DNA from: Renibacterium sp.
GTDB lineage: Bacteria; Actinomycetota; Actinomycetes; Actinomycetales; Micrococcaceae
Length of the DNA: 64,000 nucleotides
Direction: 5' to 3'
Assembly: GCA_017419405.1 (NCBI GenBank)
Contig: JAFOLH010000006.1
Span: forward strand, 186,001-250,000
The translations under genes and the position numbers were made by a program. Of this stretch, positions 1 to 8,294 are shown piece after piece (position 1 is the stretch's first letter; each line of letters starts with the position of its first letter). The notes below the pieces were generated by a model. It was given only the letters and a program-made list of their open reading frames with translations. It did no database searches and was not told where the DNA came from.

Positions 1-987
1 ACCTCCTGCACCCCCGACCCAGAAGCCGCCGCCAACCTCTGGCACAACTTCCTCGACACCACCTTCAACGGCCAAACCGAGCTCATCCAATACATGCAAC
101 GACTCTCCGGATACTCCCTCGTCGGCGAAGTCCGAGACCACATCCTCCCCTTCGTCTACGGCTCCGGCGGCAACGGCAAATCCGTCTTCCTCGACACCAT
201 GATCGCCACCCTCGGCGAATACGCCACCAGCTCGCCCAACGGCTTCCTCATGGCCAGCCACTACCCCGCCCACACCACCGAAATCGCAAGGCTCAAAGGC
301 GCCCGATTCGTCGTCTGCAACGAGGTCAACGAATCCGACCGATTCGACGAAGCCAAAGTGAAATCCCTCACCGGCGGCGACACCCTCACCGCCCGATTCA
401 TGCGCAAAGACGACTTCACCTTCACCCCCACCCACCACCTCTGGCTAGCCGGCAACTTCCAGCCCTCCGTCGAATCCGGCGGCGACTCCTTCTGGCGCAG
501 ACTCCGCCTCATCCCCTTCACCCACACCGTCCCGAAACAAGACCAAATCGAAGGGCTCAAAGAAACCCTCGCCGCCCAACACGGACCCGCCGTCCTCGCC
601 TGGGCCATCCAAGGAGCCGCCGACTACGCCGCCCACGGCCTCCAAGAACCCGACACCGTCACCGTCGCCACCACCGACTACGCCGCCTCCACCGACACCG
701 TCGGCCGCTTCATCGACGAAGAATGCACCATCACCCCCAACTACTACCCCGGCCTCCCAGCAACCGCAATGACCGCCGTCCGGGCCGCCTACGAACGCTG
801 GTGCTCGGACAACGGAGAAACCCCGCTCAGCCCCCGCAGCCTCACCACCCAGCTCAACCGGCACGGCGTCGCCACCGGTGCAAAAGTTCCCAAAGGACCG
901 AAAGGCACCCGACTATATGGCGGCATCTCGATCCGCTCGAACCAGCCCGAGGCCGACCTCTTCGACGGCGACCGGGGTGGCTACTGA
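1..987 (+). CDS. Phage/plasmid primase-helicase, P4 family (C-terminal part, start outside window)
   Basis: Open from the first base, so the N-terminal primase half is missing; 328 codons are visible. The helicase part is a superfamily 3 / D5-type ATPase: Walker A GSGGNGKS at about visible residues 54-61, an acidic strand with VVCNEVNE about 50 residues later, then LWLAGNFQP (sensor Asn) and FWRRLRLIPF (arginine finger). The C-terminus looks like the usual DNA-binding winged-helix extension of this family. It would unwind and prime phage DNA at the origin. The iteron cluster directly downstream supports that role. Confidence 0.93.
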   Translation, partial: TSCTPDPEAAANLWHNFLDTTFNGQTELIQYMQRLSGYSLVGEVRDHILPFVYGSGGNGKSVFLDTMIATLGEYATSSPNGFLMASHYPAHTTEIARLKGARFVVCNEVNESDRFDEAKVKSLTGGDTLTARFMRKDDFTFTPTHHLWLAGNFQPSVESGGDSFWRRLRLIPFTHTVPKQDQIEGLKETLAAQHGPAVLAWAIQGAADYAAHGLQEPDTVTVATTDYAASTDTVGRFIDEECTITPNYYPGLPATAMTAVRAAYERWCSDNGETPLSPRSLTTQLNRHGVATGAKVPKGPKGTRLYGGISIRSNQPEADLFDGDRGGY

Positions 988-1294
988 TGCGCGGGGTGGC
1001 ACACTTCCACACCTCGGCCACCCAGTGTGCCACCCCGTGGGTGGCACAAGTGGCACATTTTCAAGACAACGAAATCGGACCACGATACGAAGCGTTTCAG
1101 CAGGTCAGCGCAATTAGTTACCCGTTCGTTATCTTTGGAAATTGTGCCACCTTTGCCACTTGTGCCACCCAAAACACGGGATGGGGTGGCACATGTGGCA
1201 CAACCTTCTATGTTCGACGCTACGCGGGCGCGTACACGCAGGCGCGCAGCCGGATAAACAAACCATGTGCCACCTTTGCCACCCCGGGGCCGAA
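988..1294. repeat. Iteron cluster, candidate phage replication origin
   Basis: This gene-free stretch holds eleven 7-bp units of GTGGCAC or its complement GTGCCAC (two are TTGCCAC), at 996, 1027, 1041, 1050, 1144, 1153, 1162, 1186, 1195, 1267 and 1276. Within a group the units repeat every 9 bp, and the groups alternate in orientation. Between 1057 and 1143 the DNA is clearly richer in A and T than its surroundings, as expected of an unwinding element. P4-family primases bind iterons at their own origin, so an origin is the best inference. Reading frames through it give Cys-His-rich repeats and are not convincing genes. Confidence 0.6.
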
Positions 1295-1759
1295 ATGACC
1301 CAGTCAACGCTCTTCCCAACACCCAGACCACGAAGCGCCCGCGAGCGCTGGCTCGACCAACTCCCCGACTGGTTAATCCTCACCATCGAAAACCAAAACC
1401 AACGCCTCGGCCCCTACGCCCACCTCGCCGGCTGCCCCCGCTGCCACCAACCAGTCCTGAAAGCCCTCGACAACCGCTGGGACCACCTATGCGACGCCAA
1501 AGTCGACCTAACGCTCCTCACGAACGCCGACGAACTCCAAGCCCTCCTCGCCGGCAGAACAACCCACACCATCGAAAAAGGAGTCACCGGCATCACCATC
1601 ACCGAACGCGACAAAACAGCCATCCAAAAAAAGCCAGCCAACCAATCACTCCACCCCGTCGCCCCACAACACCGCTGCAATGAACACCTCGGTTACCCGA
1701 TCCCCTGGGAACACCTCTTCCCCCGACCAAAGGAAGCCACCAATGAACCCCCATTCTGA
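1295..1759 (+). CDS. Phage hypothetical protein with Cys-rich (zinc-ribbon-like) centre
   Basis: 154 residues. The frame is open further upstream, but only through the GTGCCAC repeats, so the ATG after them is preferred. A CPRCH pair near residue 45 and later Cys and His residues (HLC, HRCNEH) suggest metal binding. The protein overlaps the next gene by 17 bp, so the two are probably co-translated. Codons are strongly C-ending, as in the primase gene. Similar small zinc-ribbon proteins are common in the early regions of actinophages; the function is unknown to me. Confidence 0.7.
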   Translation: MTQSTLFPTPRPRSARERWLDQLPDWLILTIENQNQRLGPYAHLAGCPRCHQPVLKALDNRWDHLCDAKVDLTLLTNADELQALLAGRTTHTIEKGVTGITITERDKTAIQKKPANQSLHPVAPQHRCNEHLGYPIPWEHLFPRPKEATNEPPF

Positions 1760-2105
1760 AATCAAAATCCCCGCACCCTGCGGATGGATAAATTCAAACC
1801 AGCGCCTCCACCGAATGCAGATCGCCAAGCTCACGAAAACCTGGCGCGAAGCCGCAAAAAACGCCGCCAAGACCATCACCCCAGCAAAAACACCCGCCAG
1901 AGTCACCGCCACCATCTGGAAACCACACGCCGGCCGCTACGACCCCGGCAACCTCTACCCCACCGCCAAAGCAATCCTCGACGGCCTCGTCGACGCCGGA
2001 ATCTTTCCCGACGACGACCACAAACACATCATCGGCCCAGACATGCGCCACGGAGGCAAGGGCCCAGCGCTAATCGTCATCCAAATCCAGGAGGTAGACC
2101 TGTGA
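1743..2105 (+). CDS. RusA-like Holliday junction resolvase
   Basis: 120 residues, normal for RusA-type endonucleases. The family hallmarks are present: an N-terminal basic part (NQRLHRMQIAKLTKTWRE), then DPGNLYPTAKAILDGL with the conserved Asp and Asn, and GIFPDDD with the acidic pair that binds catalytic Mg2+. These enzymes resolve branched phage DNA before packaging. The ATG at 1743 was chosen because a GGAAG ribosome site lies just before it and the RusA fold starts soon after. The stop overlaps the next GTG start by four bases. Confidence 0.8.
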   Translation: MNPHSEIKIPAPCGWINSNQRLHRMQIAKLTKTWREAAKNAAKTITPAKTPARVTATIWKPHAGRYDPGNLYPTAKAILDGLVDAGIFPDDDHKHIIGPDMRHGGKGPALIVIQIQEVDL

Positions 2106-2854
2106 CCCCCAGTGTGACCAGTCGTAGTGGCGTTCAGGTGCGCGAGTGTCGTTGTTCGCGGTTTGTGAAGGAAGCGTTTCTGTGTGGTGTGTGCGTCGGT
2201 TCGTTGCGGTCGTTGTTGGCGCGGGTGCCGGGTTTGTTGGCGGATTTGCGGGTGACGGCGGCGCGGCTTGATCATGTGGTTTCGGTGTCGTCGGTGCGTT
2301 CCCGGGTTTCGGGTCGGCCGTTGCCGGTGAATTTTGATGCTGTGCAGGCGGCTGCTGAGTTGGTGCGGGCTGTTGGTGTTTGGCGGCCGGCGAATGCTCT
2401 GTTGATTGCGCGGCGTTTGGATGCGGTGGCGGTGTTTGATCGGGTGGAGGCGGCTGTGCTGAATGGTTTGGCGGTGGTTGATTTGCCGCCGGAGTTGGTG
2501 CATGTCGGGGCGTGCGGTGCGTTCTGGGAGGGTCAGGAGTGCTTCCAGGAGCTTTTCGTGGCCGCGGATGCCTCCGAGGTGGTTTGCGAGGTTTGCGGCC
2601 GCGTGTGGGGCGTTCAGGAGCGCAGGGATAATGCTTTGCGGTCTGCGTGGAATGTCCTTGCCCCTGCTCGCGTCGTTGTCGAGGCTCTGCGGTCGCAAGG
2701 TGTGATGATCACGGCTAAGAGTCTCCAGAATTGGGAGCAGCTTGGTCACGTTTCGAGGCTGTGCGATGTGGCGAGTCGGAATTGCGGGTATCGGGTGGCG
2801 GATGTTTATGCGGTGGCGCAGCGCATGGCAGCACGCCGGCGAAAATCCGCATGA
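2102..2854 (+). CDS. Actinophage zinc-ribbon/helix-turn-helix protein
   Basis: 250 residues from the GTG that overlaps the RusA stop. The N-terminus has a CRC...CGVC cluster. Residues near 140-170 have the pattern GACG...EC...VVCEVCG, a likely zinc ribbon. The last 60 residues (ITAKSLQNWEQLGHV) look like a MerR/excisionase-type DNA-binding helix pair. This layout recurs in actinophage early regions, usually annotated as DNA-binding. Codon choice is unlike its neighbours: third positions are mostly G or T, whereas the flanking genes use C and A. This suggests a separate origin. Confidence 0.75.
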   Translation: MTPSVTSRSGVQVRECRCSRFVKEAFLCGVCVGSLRSLLARVPGLLADLRVTAARLDHVVSVSSVRSRVSGRPLPVNFDAVQAAAELVRAVGVWRPANALLIARRLDAVAVFDRVEAAVLNGLAVVDLPPELVHVGACGAFWEGQECFQELFVAADASEVVCEVCGRVWGVQERRDNALRSAWNVLAPARVVVEALRSQGVMITAKSLQNWEQLGHVSRLCDVASRNCGYRVADVYAVAQRMAARRRKSA

Positions 2855-3029
2855 CGTAATTGTCTACAGTCTTGCGAGACGTAGAACTTTTAGGGTAGTC
2901 TGGTTCTAGTCTCAGAAGACGTGGACCTAACAACAGCCACAGAGACCCCGCCCACAACGCTCTTTGCACTGGGCGAAGCGGCCCCGACCGCGCTTGAATG
3001 CGCACCGTCGCAGGCCGACAACTGAATAA
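2855..3029. other. Phage intergenic region with GTCT/AGAC boxes
   Basis: The first 70 bp contain a small palindrome GTCTTGCGAGAC (about 2869-2880) and further TAGTCT and AGAC copies, an arrangement that could be an operator or promoter for the packaging genes. A 34-codon frame starting with GTG at 2921 and ending TGA at 3025 lies just before the hairpin, but it has no good ribosome site and is not called as a gene. Confidence 0.3.
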
Positions 3030-3068
3030 GGTGATGCCCCGGCGACCACAGACCGCCGGGGCATCACC
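3030..3068. terminator. Hairpin terminator, probably for the minus-strand moron
   Basis: A perfect 15-bp inverted repeat (3030-3044 and 3054-3068) with a 9-nt loop. Read on the minus strand it follows the stop of the DUF2510 gene by 9 bp and is itself followed by TTATT. It would also stop plus-strand transcripts. Confidence 0.75.
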
Positions 3069-3077
3069 ACAACAACA

Positions 3078-3470
3078 TCAAGCCTGCCGATGCTCCGACC
3101 ACGCCGAACCATCCCACCAACGCTGCCCCTCGCCCGACTCGGGATCGACATACCAGCCCGCCGGAGGCCCCGACGGAGCCGGCAACGACACAGGCCGCGC
3201 CGGCTCGACAGGGGCCGGGTCCTCGGCCTTTTTGGGGCGTCGAAACGCATCCTTGAACTCCGCCCACGACTTCGGAAGTTCAGCCATTGGCGGGGCTTCA
3301 GGCGCAACCCGACGCAAGGTCGCCGTCGATACAGCACCAAACCGATGCTTCTCGCTTACCACTTCCCACCCTTCGGCTAAAAGCGCCTCGAGAGTTTTAC
3401 GCGACTTATGGCCCCGCTTCGCCCCAGGAAAATACTCGATGGTGCGAGTCTCGTACTTTTTATCGCTCAT
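3078..3470 (-). CDS. DUF4177-like plus DUF2510 protein (phage moron)
   Basis: 130 residues. The N-terminus (YETRTIEY, then LEALLAEGWEVVS) fits the small DUF4177 fold. A Pro/Ala-rich linker follows, and the last 30 residues are a DUF2510 motif (AGWYVDP, then QRWWDGSAW). The upstream extension of the frame was rejected because MSDKKYE gives a natural start. It lies alone on the minus strand between early genes and the terminase and carries its own terminator, the usual layout of a moron expressed from the prophage. DUF2510 usually sits at a terminus of actinobacterial membrane or secreted proteins. The role is unknown. Confidence 0.75.
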   Translation of the reverse strand: MSDKKYETRTIEYFPGAKRGHKSRKTLEALLAEGWEVVSEKHRFGAVSTATLRRVAPEAPPMAELPKSWAEFKDAFRRPKKAEDPAPVEPARPVSLPAPSGPPAGWYVDPESGEGQRWWDGSAWSEHRQA

Positions 3471-3511
3471 GCCACCAAACCCTACCGAACCCGGAACGAG
3501 GTGACCACGTT

Positions 3512-3994
3512 GTGCCCAAACCAACACCACCCGCAAAACGCCAACAAGTCATCAAACTCCACGCCGCCGGCCACACCCGCAACCAAATCGCCAAACAAAC
3601 CGGCATAGCCCCCGCCACCGTCACCAAAATCTGCCACCAAGAAAACCTCACCTTCAACCGCGACCACACCCGCGCCGCCGTCGCCGCCAAACAAATCGAC
3701 GCCAAAGCCCGCCGCGCCGAACTCCGCGAACTCCTCCTCGAAGACGCCCACAAACTCCGGCAACAACTCTGGGCACCAACCCGCCTTCTCAACTTCGGAG
3801 GCAAAGACAACACCCTCAACGAAACCCTCCTCGACGAACCCCTCTTCGTCGACAAAAAGAACATCCTCTCCGCCGTCGGCATTGCCGTCGACCGAGTCGT
3901 AAAACTCGACGCCCTCGACAACGACAACGGCATCGCCGACGCACAATCCATGATCCAAAAGCTCATCGAAGGGATCGGCATCCCGGATGAATGA
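3512..3994 (+). CDS. Terminase small subunit
   Basis: 160 residues from a GTG, with GAGGTG about 9 bp upstream. Residues 5-45 form a homeodomain-like helix-turn-helix (KLHAAGHTRNQIAKQTGI), typical of small terminases that recognise the packaging site. The rest is helical and charged. It overlaps the large terminase start by 8 bp, which strongly supports the assignment. It would bind the phage pac or cos site and deliver DNA to the large subunit. Confidence 0.85.
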   Translation: MPKPTPPAKRQQVIKLHAAGHTRNQIAKQTGIAPATVTKICHQENLTFNRDHTRAAVAAKQIDAKARRAELRELLLEDAHKLRQQLWAPTRLLNFGGKDNTLNETLLDEPLFVDKKNILSAVGIAVDRVVKLDALDNDNGIADAQSMIQKLIEGIGIPDE

Positions 3995-5318
3995 ACCCTC
4001 AACAACGAATCCCCCGGCGAACCTCGTCACCACCGACCGGATCCAGGGCGAGACCGTCCAACCGGCCGACGTGATCAGCGCCAAACAACTCCACTTCCTG
4101 CGGAACAGCAGCCAACGCGTCAACATCCTCGAAGGGTCCATCCGCTCCGGAAAAACAATCATCAGCCTCCTCCGATGGAAAATCTACGTCCACCGGGCAC
4201 CACTCGGCGGCGAACTCGTCATGATCGGCCGCACCCGCGACGCCGTCTGGCGCAACTGCATCGGCCCACTCCAAAACGTGGCACTCTTCGGACTCACCGC
4301 ACTCCAAGTCATCGGCAACTATGGTGCACCGACGGTCCGGATCATGGGCCGTGTCGTGCACATCCTCGGAGCCTCCGACGCGAAAGCCGAAAAGGTCATC
4401 CGGGGCATGACCGTCGCCGGAGCCTATGTTGACGAAGTCACCGTAATCCCCGAGGAATTCTTTACCCAGCTTCTCGGCCGGATGTCCGTGCCCAAGGCCA
4501 AGCTCTTCGGCACCTCCAACCCTGATTCGCCGTCGCACTGGCTGAAACGGAAGTTCCTCGACCGCATCGACGCGATCACCGATTGGGCGTCTTGGCACTT
4601 CACCCTCGACGACAACCCGGCCCTCACTGCCAGCTACAAAGAATCGATCCGCAACGAATTCACCGGGCTTTGGTACCGACGCTTCATCCTCGGCGAATGG
4701 GTGGCCGCCGAGGGCGCGATCTACGACATGTGGGACCCTGCCCGTCACGTCATCGCCTGGGACAAACTGCCGCGGATGCAACGCCTCCTCGGAACCGGCA
4801 TCGACTACGGCACCACCAACGCCTCCACCGCGCTCATCCTCGGCCTAGGCGAGGACAACCGCCTCTACCTCGTCGACGAATGGCGATACGACGCCGGAGT
4901 GTCCCAGCAGCGCCTAACCGACGCTGAAATCAGCCGCCGGATGGTCGCCTGGATGGGACAACAGCACTTGCCGTATGTCAACACGATCACCCCGGAATGG
5001 ACGATCGTTGACCCTGCCGCAGCGTCATTCAAAGTGCAGCTAGCCGCCGACGGTCTCACCAACGTCATCAACGGCGACAACAACGTCCTGTACGGCATCC
5101 GCACCACGGCTTCGCTGCTCTCGACCGGGAAACTCCTCGTCGCCGATCGGTGCCGAGGATTCATCCAGGAGGTCCCGGGCTACTCCTGGGATCAGAAAGC
5201 GACCGAAAAGGGCGAAGACAAGCCGCTCAAAGTGGCCGACCACTCGCTCGACGGCGGCCGCTACGTCATCGCCACCACCGAAACGAACTGGCGCAACTAC
5301 GTCGACCTTGCCGCATAG
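3987..5318 (+). CDS. Terminase large subunit
   Basis: 443 residues, the usual length. ATPase domain: Walker A EGSIRSGKT at 49-57, Walker B GAYVDE at 145-150, coupling motif TSNPD at 176-180. The nuclease domain starts at GIDYGTTNAST, with the first metal-binding Asp at 273 and later acidic residues. This is the PBSX/T4-type packaging motor that cuts concatemers and pumps DNA through the portal encoded next. Confidence 0.95.
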   Translation: MNEPSTTNPPANLVTTDRIQGETVQPADVISAKQLHFLRNSSQRVNILEGSIRSGKTIISLLRWKIYVHRAPLGGELVMIGRTRDAVWRNCIGPLQNVALFGLTALQVIGNYGAPTVRIMGRVVHILGASDAKAEKVIRGMTVAGAYVDEVTVIPEEFFTQLLGRMSVPKAKLFGTSNPDSPSHWLKRKFLDRIDAITDWASWHFTLDDNPALTASYKESIRNEFTGLWYRRFILGEWVAAEGAIYDMWDPARHVIAWDKLPRMQRLLGTGIDYGTTNASTALILGLGEDNRLYLVDEWRYDAGVSQQRLTDAEISRRMVAWMGQQHLPYVNTITPEWTIVDPAAASFKVQLAADGLTNVINGDNNVLYGIRTTASLLSTGKLLVADRCRGFIQEVPGYSWDQKATEKGEDKPLKVADHSLDGGRYVIATTETNWRNYVDLAA

Positions 5319-5326
5319 GAGGCACC

Positions 5327-6913
5327 ATGCCGCTCCCGGCAAACAACACCGCCTGGCCGCCGCCGGCCCTCGACCAAATCAGCAAAGACATGTCCGTCTG
5401 GTCCGCTCTCTACAGCAACGACATGGCGACACTCAGCCAAGCCTACGGTGCCCAAGCCTCAGGGCTGAGCCGGCGTGAACGTGCCGGCATGATTCAACGC
5501 GTCATCCGGTTTTTCTGGGACAACCACCAAACCGACCTCACCCGCCAACCAGAACGCAAAATTCACGTCCCCCTTGCCGCCGACATCGCCCAGGCCAGCG
5601 CCGACCTGCTCTTCTCAGAACCGCCAACCGTAGCGCCCGCCAACAAAGACGAAAGCAACGACACCACCGACGAACGCATCCGGCTCATCACCGGCCCAGC
5701 CTTCCAACAAGTGATCGTCTCGGCCGCCGAAGTCTCCGCAGCCCTAGGCGGCGTGTACCTCCGCGCCACCTGGGACAAAGACGTCGCCGACCACATTTTC
5801 ATCAGCAAAGTCGACGCCGACAAGGCATATCCAGAATTCCGCCACGGCAAGCTCATCGCCGTCACTTTCTGGCAAGTCGTCGAATCAGCGAACAACGTTG
5901 TGTGGCGGCACCTCGAACGCCACGAACTCACAGCCCTCGGCGTCGGCCAGATCGTCCACGGCCTCTACCAAGGAACGACCACGAACCTCGGACGGGCCAT
6001 GGCTTTCGACGACCACGCAGCCACCCAATGGCTCGCAGCCATGGCCGAAAACCTCGCCGACGGAAACACCATCAGTACCGCCACTCCGGGCCTCGCTGTC
6101 GTCTACGCCCCCAACATTGCACCATCCCGGACCTGGAGAAACGACCCGGTCGGCTGCAACCTCGGACGCTCCGACTACGAAGGTGTCGAGCCGCTGATGG
6201 ACGCCTTCGACGAAGCGTTTTCGTCCCTGATGCGTGACGTTCGCACCGGAAAGTCCATGCTCATCGTGCCCCAGATGATGCTCAACAACAATGGCCCCGG
6301 GCAAGGCGCATCATTCACCCACGACGAGGTTTTCACACCGGTGAACGCTGCACCTTCGGCCGCCGATCAGCAGAAAATGGCAGTTGAACGGGTCCAGTTC
6401 AACATCCGAGTGGCTGAGCACGAACAGACGATGATGCTGATTTGGAACCGCATCATCAACTCAGCCGGATACTCCGCCGGAACGTTCGGTGAAGGCAAAG
6501 AGACCATGATCACGGCAACCGAGGTAACCTCGAAAGAGCGCCGGTCTTTCATGACCCGGGACCGCAAGCTCCGGGCCCTGCAACCGGCCCTCGAGGAAAT
6601 CACCTCGAAAGCTTTGGCAATGGACGCCGCCCTGATGAATTCCGGCGCTTCGCCAGTTCGTGTTCGGGTCAACTTCCCCGACGGTGTCCAGGACGACCCG
6701 GAGAAGCTGGCTAGGACTGCTCAGCTTCTCGCCGTATCGCTTTCGGCGTCCGTCGAAACCCGGGTTCGGCTCATGCACCGAGACTGGGAGGAAGCCGCGG
6801 TCAAGGACGAAGTGCGCAAGATCATGGAGGAGAACAATCTGCCTATCCTTGACGATCCGGAGCTCGTCGGCCAGAACGGCGGCAGCGCCGGCACTGTACC
6901 TCAGCGCGGTTAG
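5327..6913 (+). CDS. Portal protein, SPP1 gp6-like
   Basis: 528 residues. The start ATG is preceded by AGGAGGC, and the frame upstream overlaps the terminase and is discarded. The text resembles SPP1 gp6-type portals: an N-terminal helical region, the central TSKERRSF segment and a helical C-terminus. It forms the dodecameric ring at one capsid vertex through which DNA passes. It sits exactly between terminase and minor capsid gene as expected. Confidence 0.9.
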   Translation: MPLPANNTAWPPPALDQISKDMSVWSALYSNDMATLSQAYGAQASGLSRRERAGMIQRVIRFFWDNHQTDLTRQPERKIHVPLAADIAQASADLLFSEPPTVAPANKDESNDTTDERIRLITGPAFQQVIVSAAEVSAALGGVYLRATWDKDVADHIFISKVDADKAYPEFRHGKLIAVTFWQVVESANNVVWRHLERHELTALGVGQIVHGLYQGTTTNLGRAMAFDDHAATQWLAAMAENLADGNTISTATPGLAVVYAPNIAPSRTWRNDPVGCNLGRSDYEGVEPLMDAFDEAFSSLMRDVRTGKSMLIVPQMMLNNNGPGQGASFTHDEVFTPVNAAPSAADQQKMAVERVQFNIRVAEHEQTMMLIWNRIINSAGYSAGTFGEGKETMITATEVTSKERRSFMTRDRKLRALQPALEEITSKALAMDAALMNSGASPVRVRVNFPDGVQDDPEKLARTAQLLAVSLSASVETRVRLMHRDWEEAAVKDEVRKIMEENNLPILDDPELVGQNGGSAGTVPQRG

Positions 6914-6922
6914 GATCCAGAT

Positions 6923-8005
6923 ATGCCGATCCGCCCCGACGATGCCGCGAACCTGGCAAAAGGGGTTCGCGAGGTTTATGTCGAGGCCGAAGCCGTCCTG
7001 CTGGCGAAAATCGCCAAGGCTTTAGCCTCCGGTGATGACGGCCCAGACTGGGCGGAACGCAAGCTTCTCGGCATCCGGGCAGTCACTGCGGCCACGGACA
7101 AGGTGCTTGCCGACCTTGCCGCCAACGTTCCCGGCGCAGTCGAGCGAGCGCTACAGTTCGCCTATCAGCGAGGCATTGCCGCATCCTCTCAGGAATTAGC
7201 CGATAGCGGTTTCGGCGCGGCGGCCTTTGCCGAAATCATGCCAACCCAGGCCGTGGCCGCGCTGGTAGCAGCAACGACAGCCTCACAGGCTGCCCAGGCG
7301 TTCCAGATCCGCCGGGCGGTCGCCGACGCCTACCAACAGGCGATCACCGCGGCGACCGCCCAGGTTTTGACCGGGACGATGACCCGGCGCGAAGCATCGG
7401 CGAAAGCGCTGACCGACCTGACCAAGAACGGCATCGCGTCGTTCGTGGACCAGCGTGGCCGGCGTTGGGAAATGGGAGCCTATAACGAAATGGCTGTCCG
7501 GTCCTCGGCGATGAACGCCATGCTTCAAGGCACTGTCGACAGGTTGGGCGAGTTCGGGGCCGACGAGGTCATGATTTCCGACGCCCCGGAAGAATGCCCG
7601 CGGTGCCGGCCGTTCGAAGGCCGCGTGCTGTCGCTAAGTGGGCGCAGCGCCGGCCAGTTGCTCGGCGACGGTGTCCCCGTTTTCGCTTCGCTGGAGGACG
7701 CGAAGGCGCAGGGGCTTTTTCACAATTCCTGCCGCCACTCGATGTCGATGTACATTCCGGGGTTCACGAAGCGTAGGGCGGCGACCGCGGATCCGGTTGG
7801 GAGCGAGTTGCGGGTGAAGCAGCGGGCTTTTGAGCGGCGGGTGCGGGAGTTGAAACGCGCCGATGCCATCGCTCAGGAGTTCGGCGGTGTCGAGGCGACG
7901 GCAGCCCGGGCGAAGCTTCGCGCCAAGCAACGGGAATTCACTGCCTGGCGCGAAGCCAATAACCGGAAGAACCTTTCCTACCGAACAAACATCACCAGCC
8001 GCTAA
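6923..8005 (+). CDS. Minor capsid protein (phage minor capsid 2 / MuF-like)
   Basis: 360 residues. A long helical N-terminal half is followed by the signature Cys/His region: ECPRCRPFEGRVLSLSG and, 40 residues on, GLFHNSCRHSMSMYIPG. These are hallmarks of the minor capsid 2 family related to the SPP1 gp7 / MuF fold. It is thought to act with the portal in head assembly or DNA ejection. The basic C-terminus (RAKLRAKQREFTAWREANN) is typical. Confidence 0.88.
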   Translation: MPIRPDDAANLAKGVREVYVEAEAVLLAKIAKALASGDDGPDWAERKLLGIRAVTAATDKVLADLAANVPGAVERALQFAYQRGIAASSQELADSGFGAAAFAEIMPTQAVAALVAATTASQAAQAFQIRRAVADAYQQAITAATAQVLTGTMTRREASAKALTDLTKNGIASFVDQRGRRWEMGAYNEMAVRSSAMNAMLQGTVDRLGEFGADEVMISDAPEECPRCRPFEGRVLSLSGRSAGQLLGDGVPVFASLEDAKAQGLFHNSCRHSMSMYIPGFTKRRAATADPVGSELRVKQRAFERRVRELKRADAIAQEFGGVEATAARAKLRAKQREFTAWREANNRKNLSYRTNITSR

Positions 8006-8190
8006 GCCTTCGGGATAGGGCCCGGATATGTTCCGCGGAGCAACGCGTAAACCTCGGCCCATTGCCTGGCACTGCCGGATCCGGTGGATTCCAGAACATT
8101 GCGCAGCGCATGAAGCTCTGCTTTTGCATATGTTTCATCGTGCAATTCGGCCGTTTGATCATTCGGCGTGAAATAGCGCTGAGTCGTCAA
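8002..8190 (-). CDS. Small phage protein on the opposite strand, unknown
   Basis: 62 residues from a TTG start with AAAGGGGG about 9 bp before it. The stop TAG overlaps the stop of the minor capsid gene, so the two genes converge. The sequence is soluble and helical (AKAELHALRNVLEST, then ARQWAEVYALLRG) with natural composition. It interrupts an otherwise plus-strand head operon. I do not recognise a family. Confidence 0.55.
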   Translation of the reverse strand: MTTQRYFTPNDQTAELHDETYAKAELHALRNVLESTGSGSARQWAEVYALLRGTYPGPIPKA

Positions 8191-8294
8191 AATGATCGAC
8201 CCCCTTTCGATAGATGGCTGAACACCGAATGCACCCAGCCTTACCAATGACGCTATCCGGAACCACCGACAAAATAACTACCTTGGAGGAAACC

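Noticed and set aside
1142-1294. N-terminal extension of the 1295 gene rich in Cys-His pairs
   Set aside because: It is a translation of the GTGCCAC iterons; all frames there give similar low-complexity peptides, and a normal ATG follows.
1955-2749. 264-codon minus-strand frame over the zinc-ribbon gene
   Set aside because: Its composition is His/Arg/Thr-rich and unnatural; the plus-strand frame has recognisable zinc and DNA-binding motifs.
2921-3025. 34-codon GTG frame before the hairpin
   Set aside because: It lacks a ribosome site and family signal; it could be real, but the evidence is too thin.
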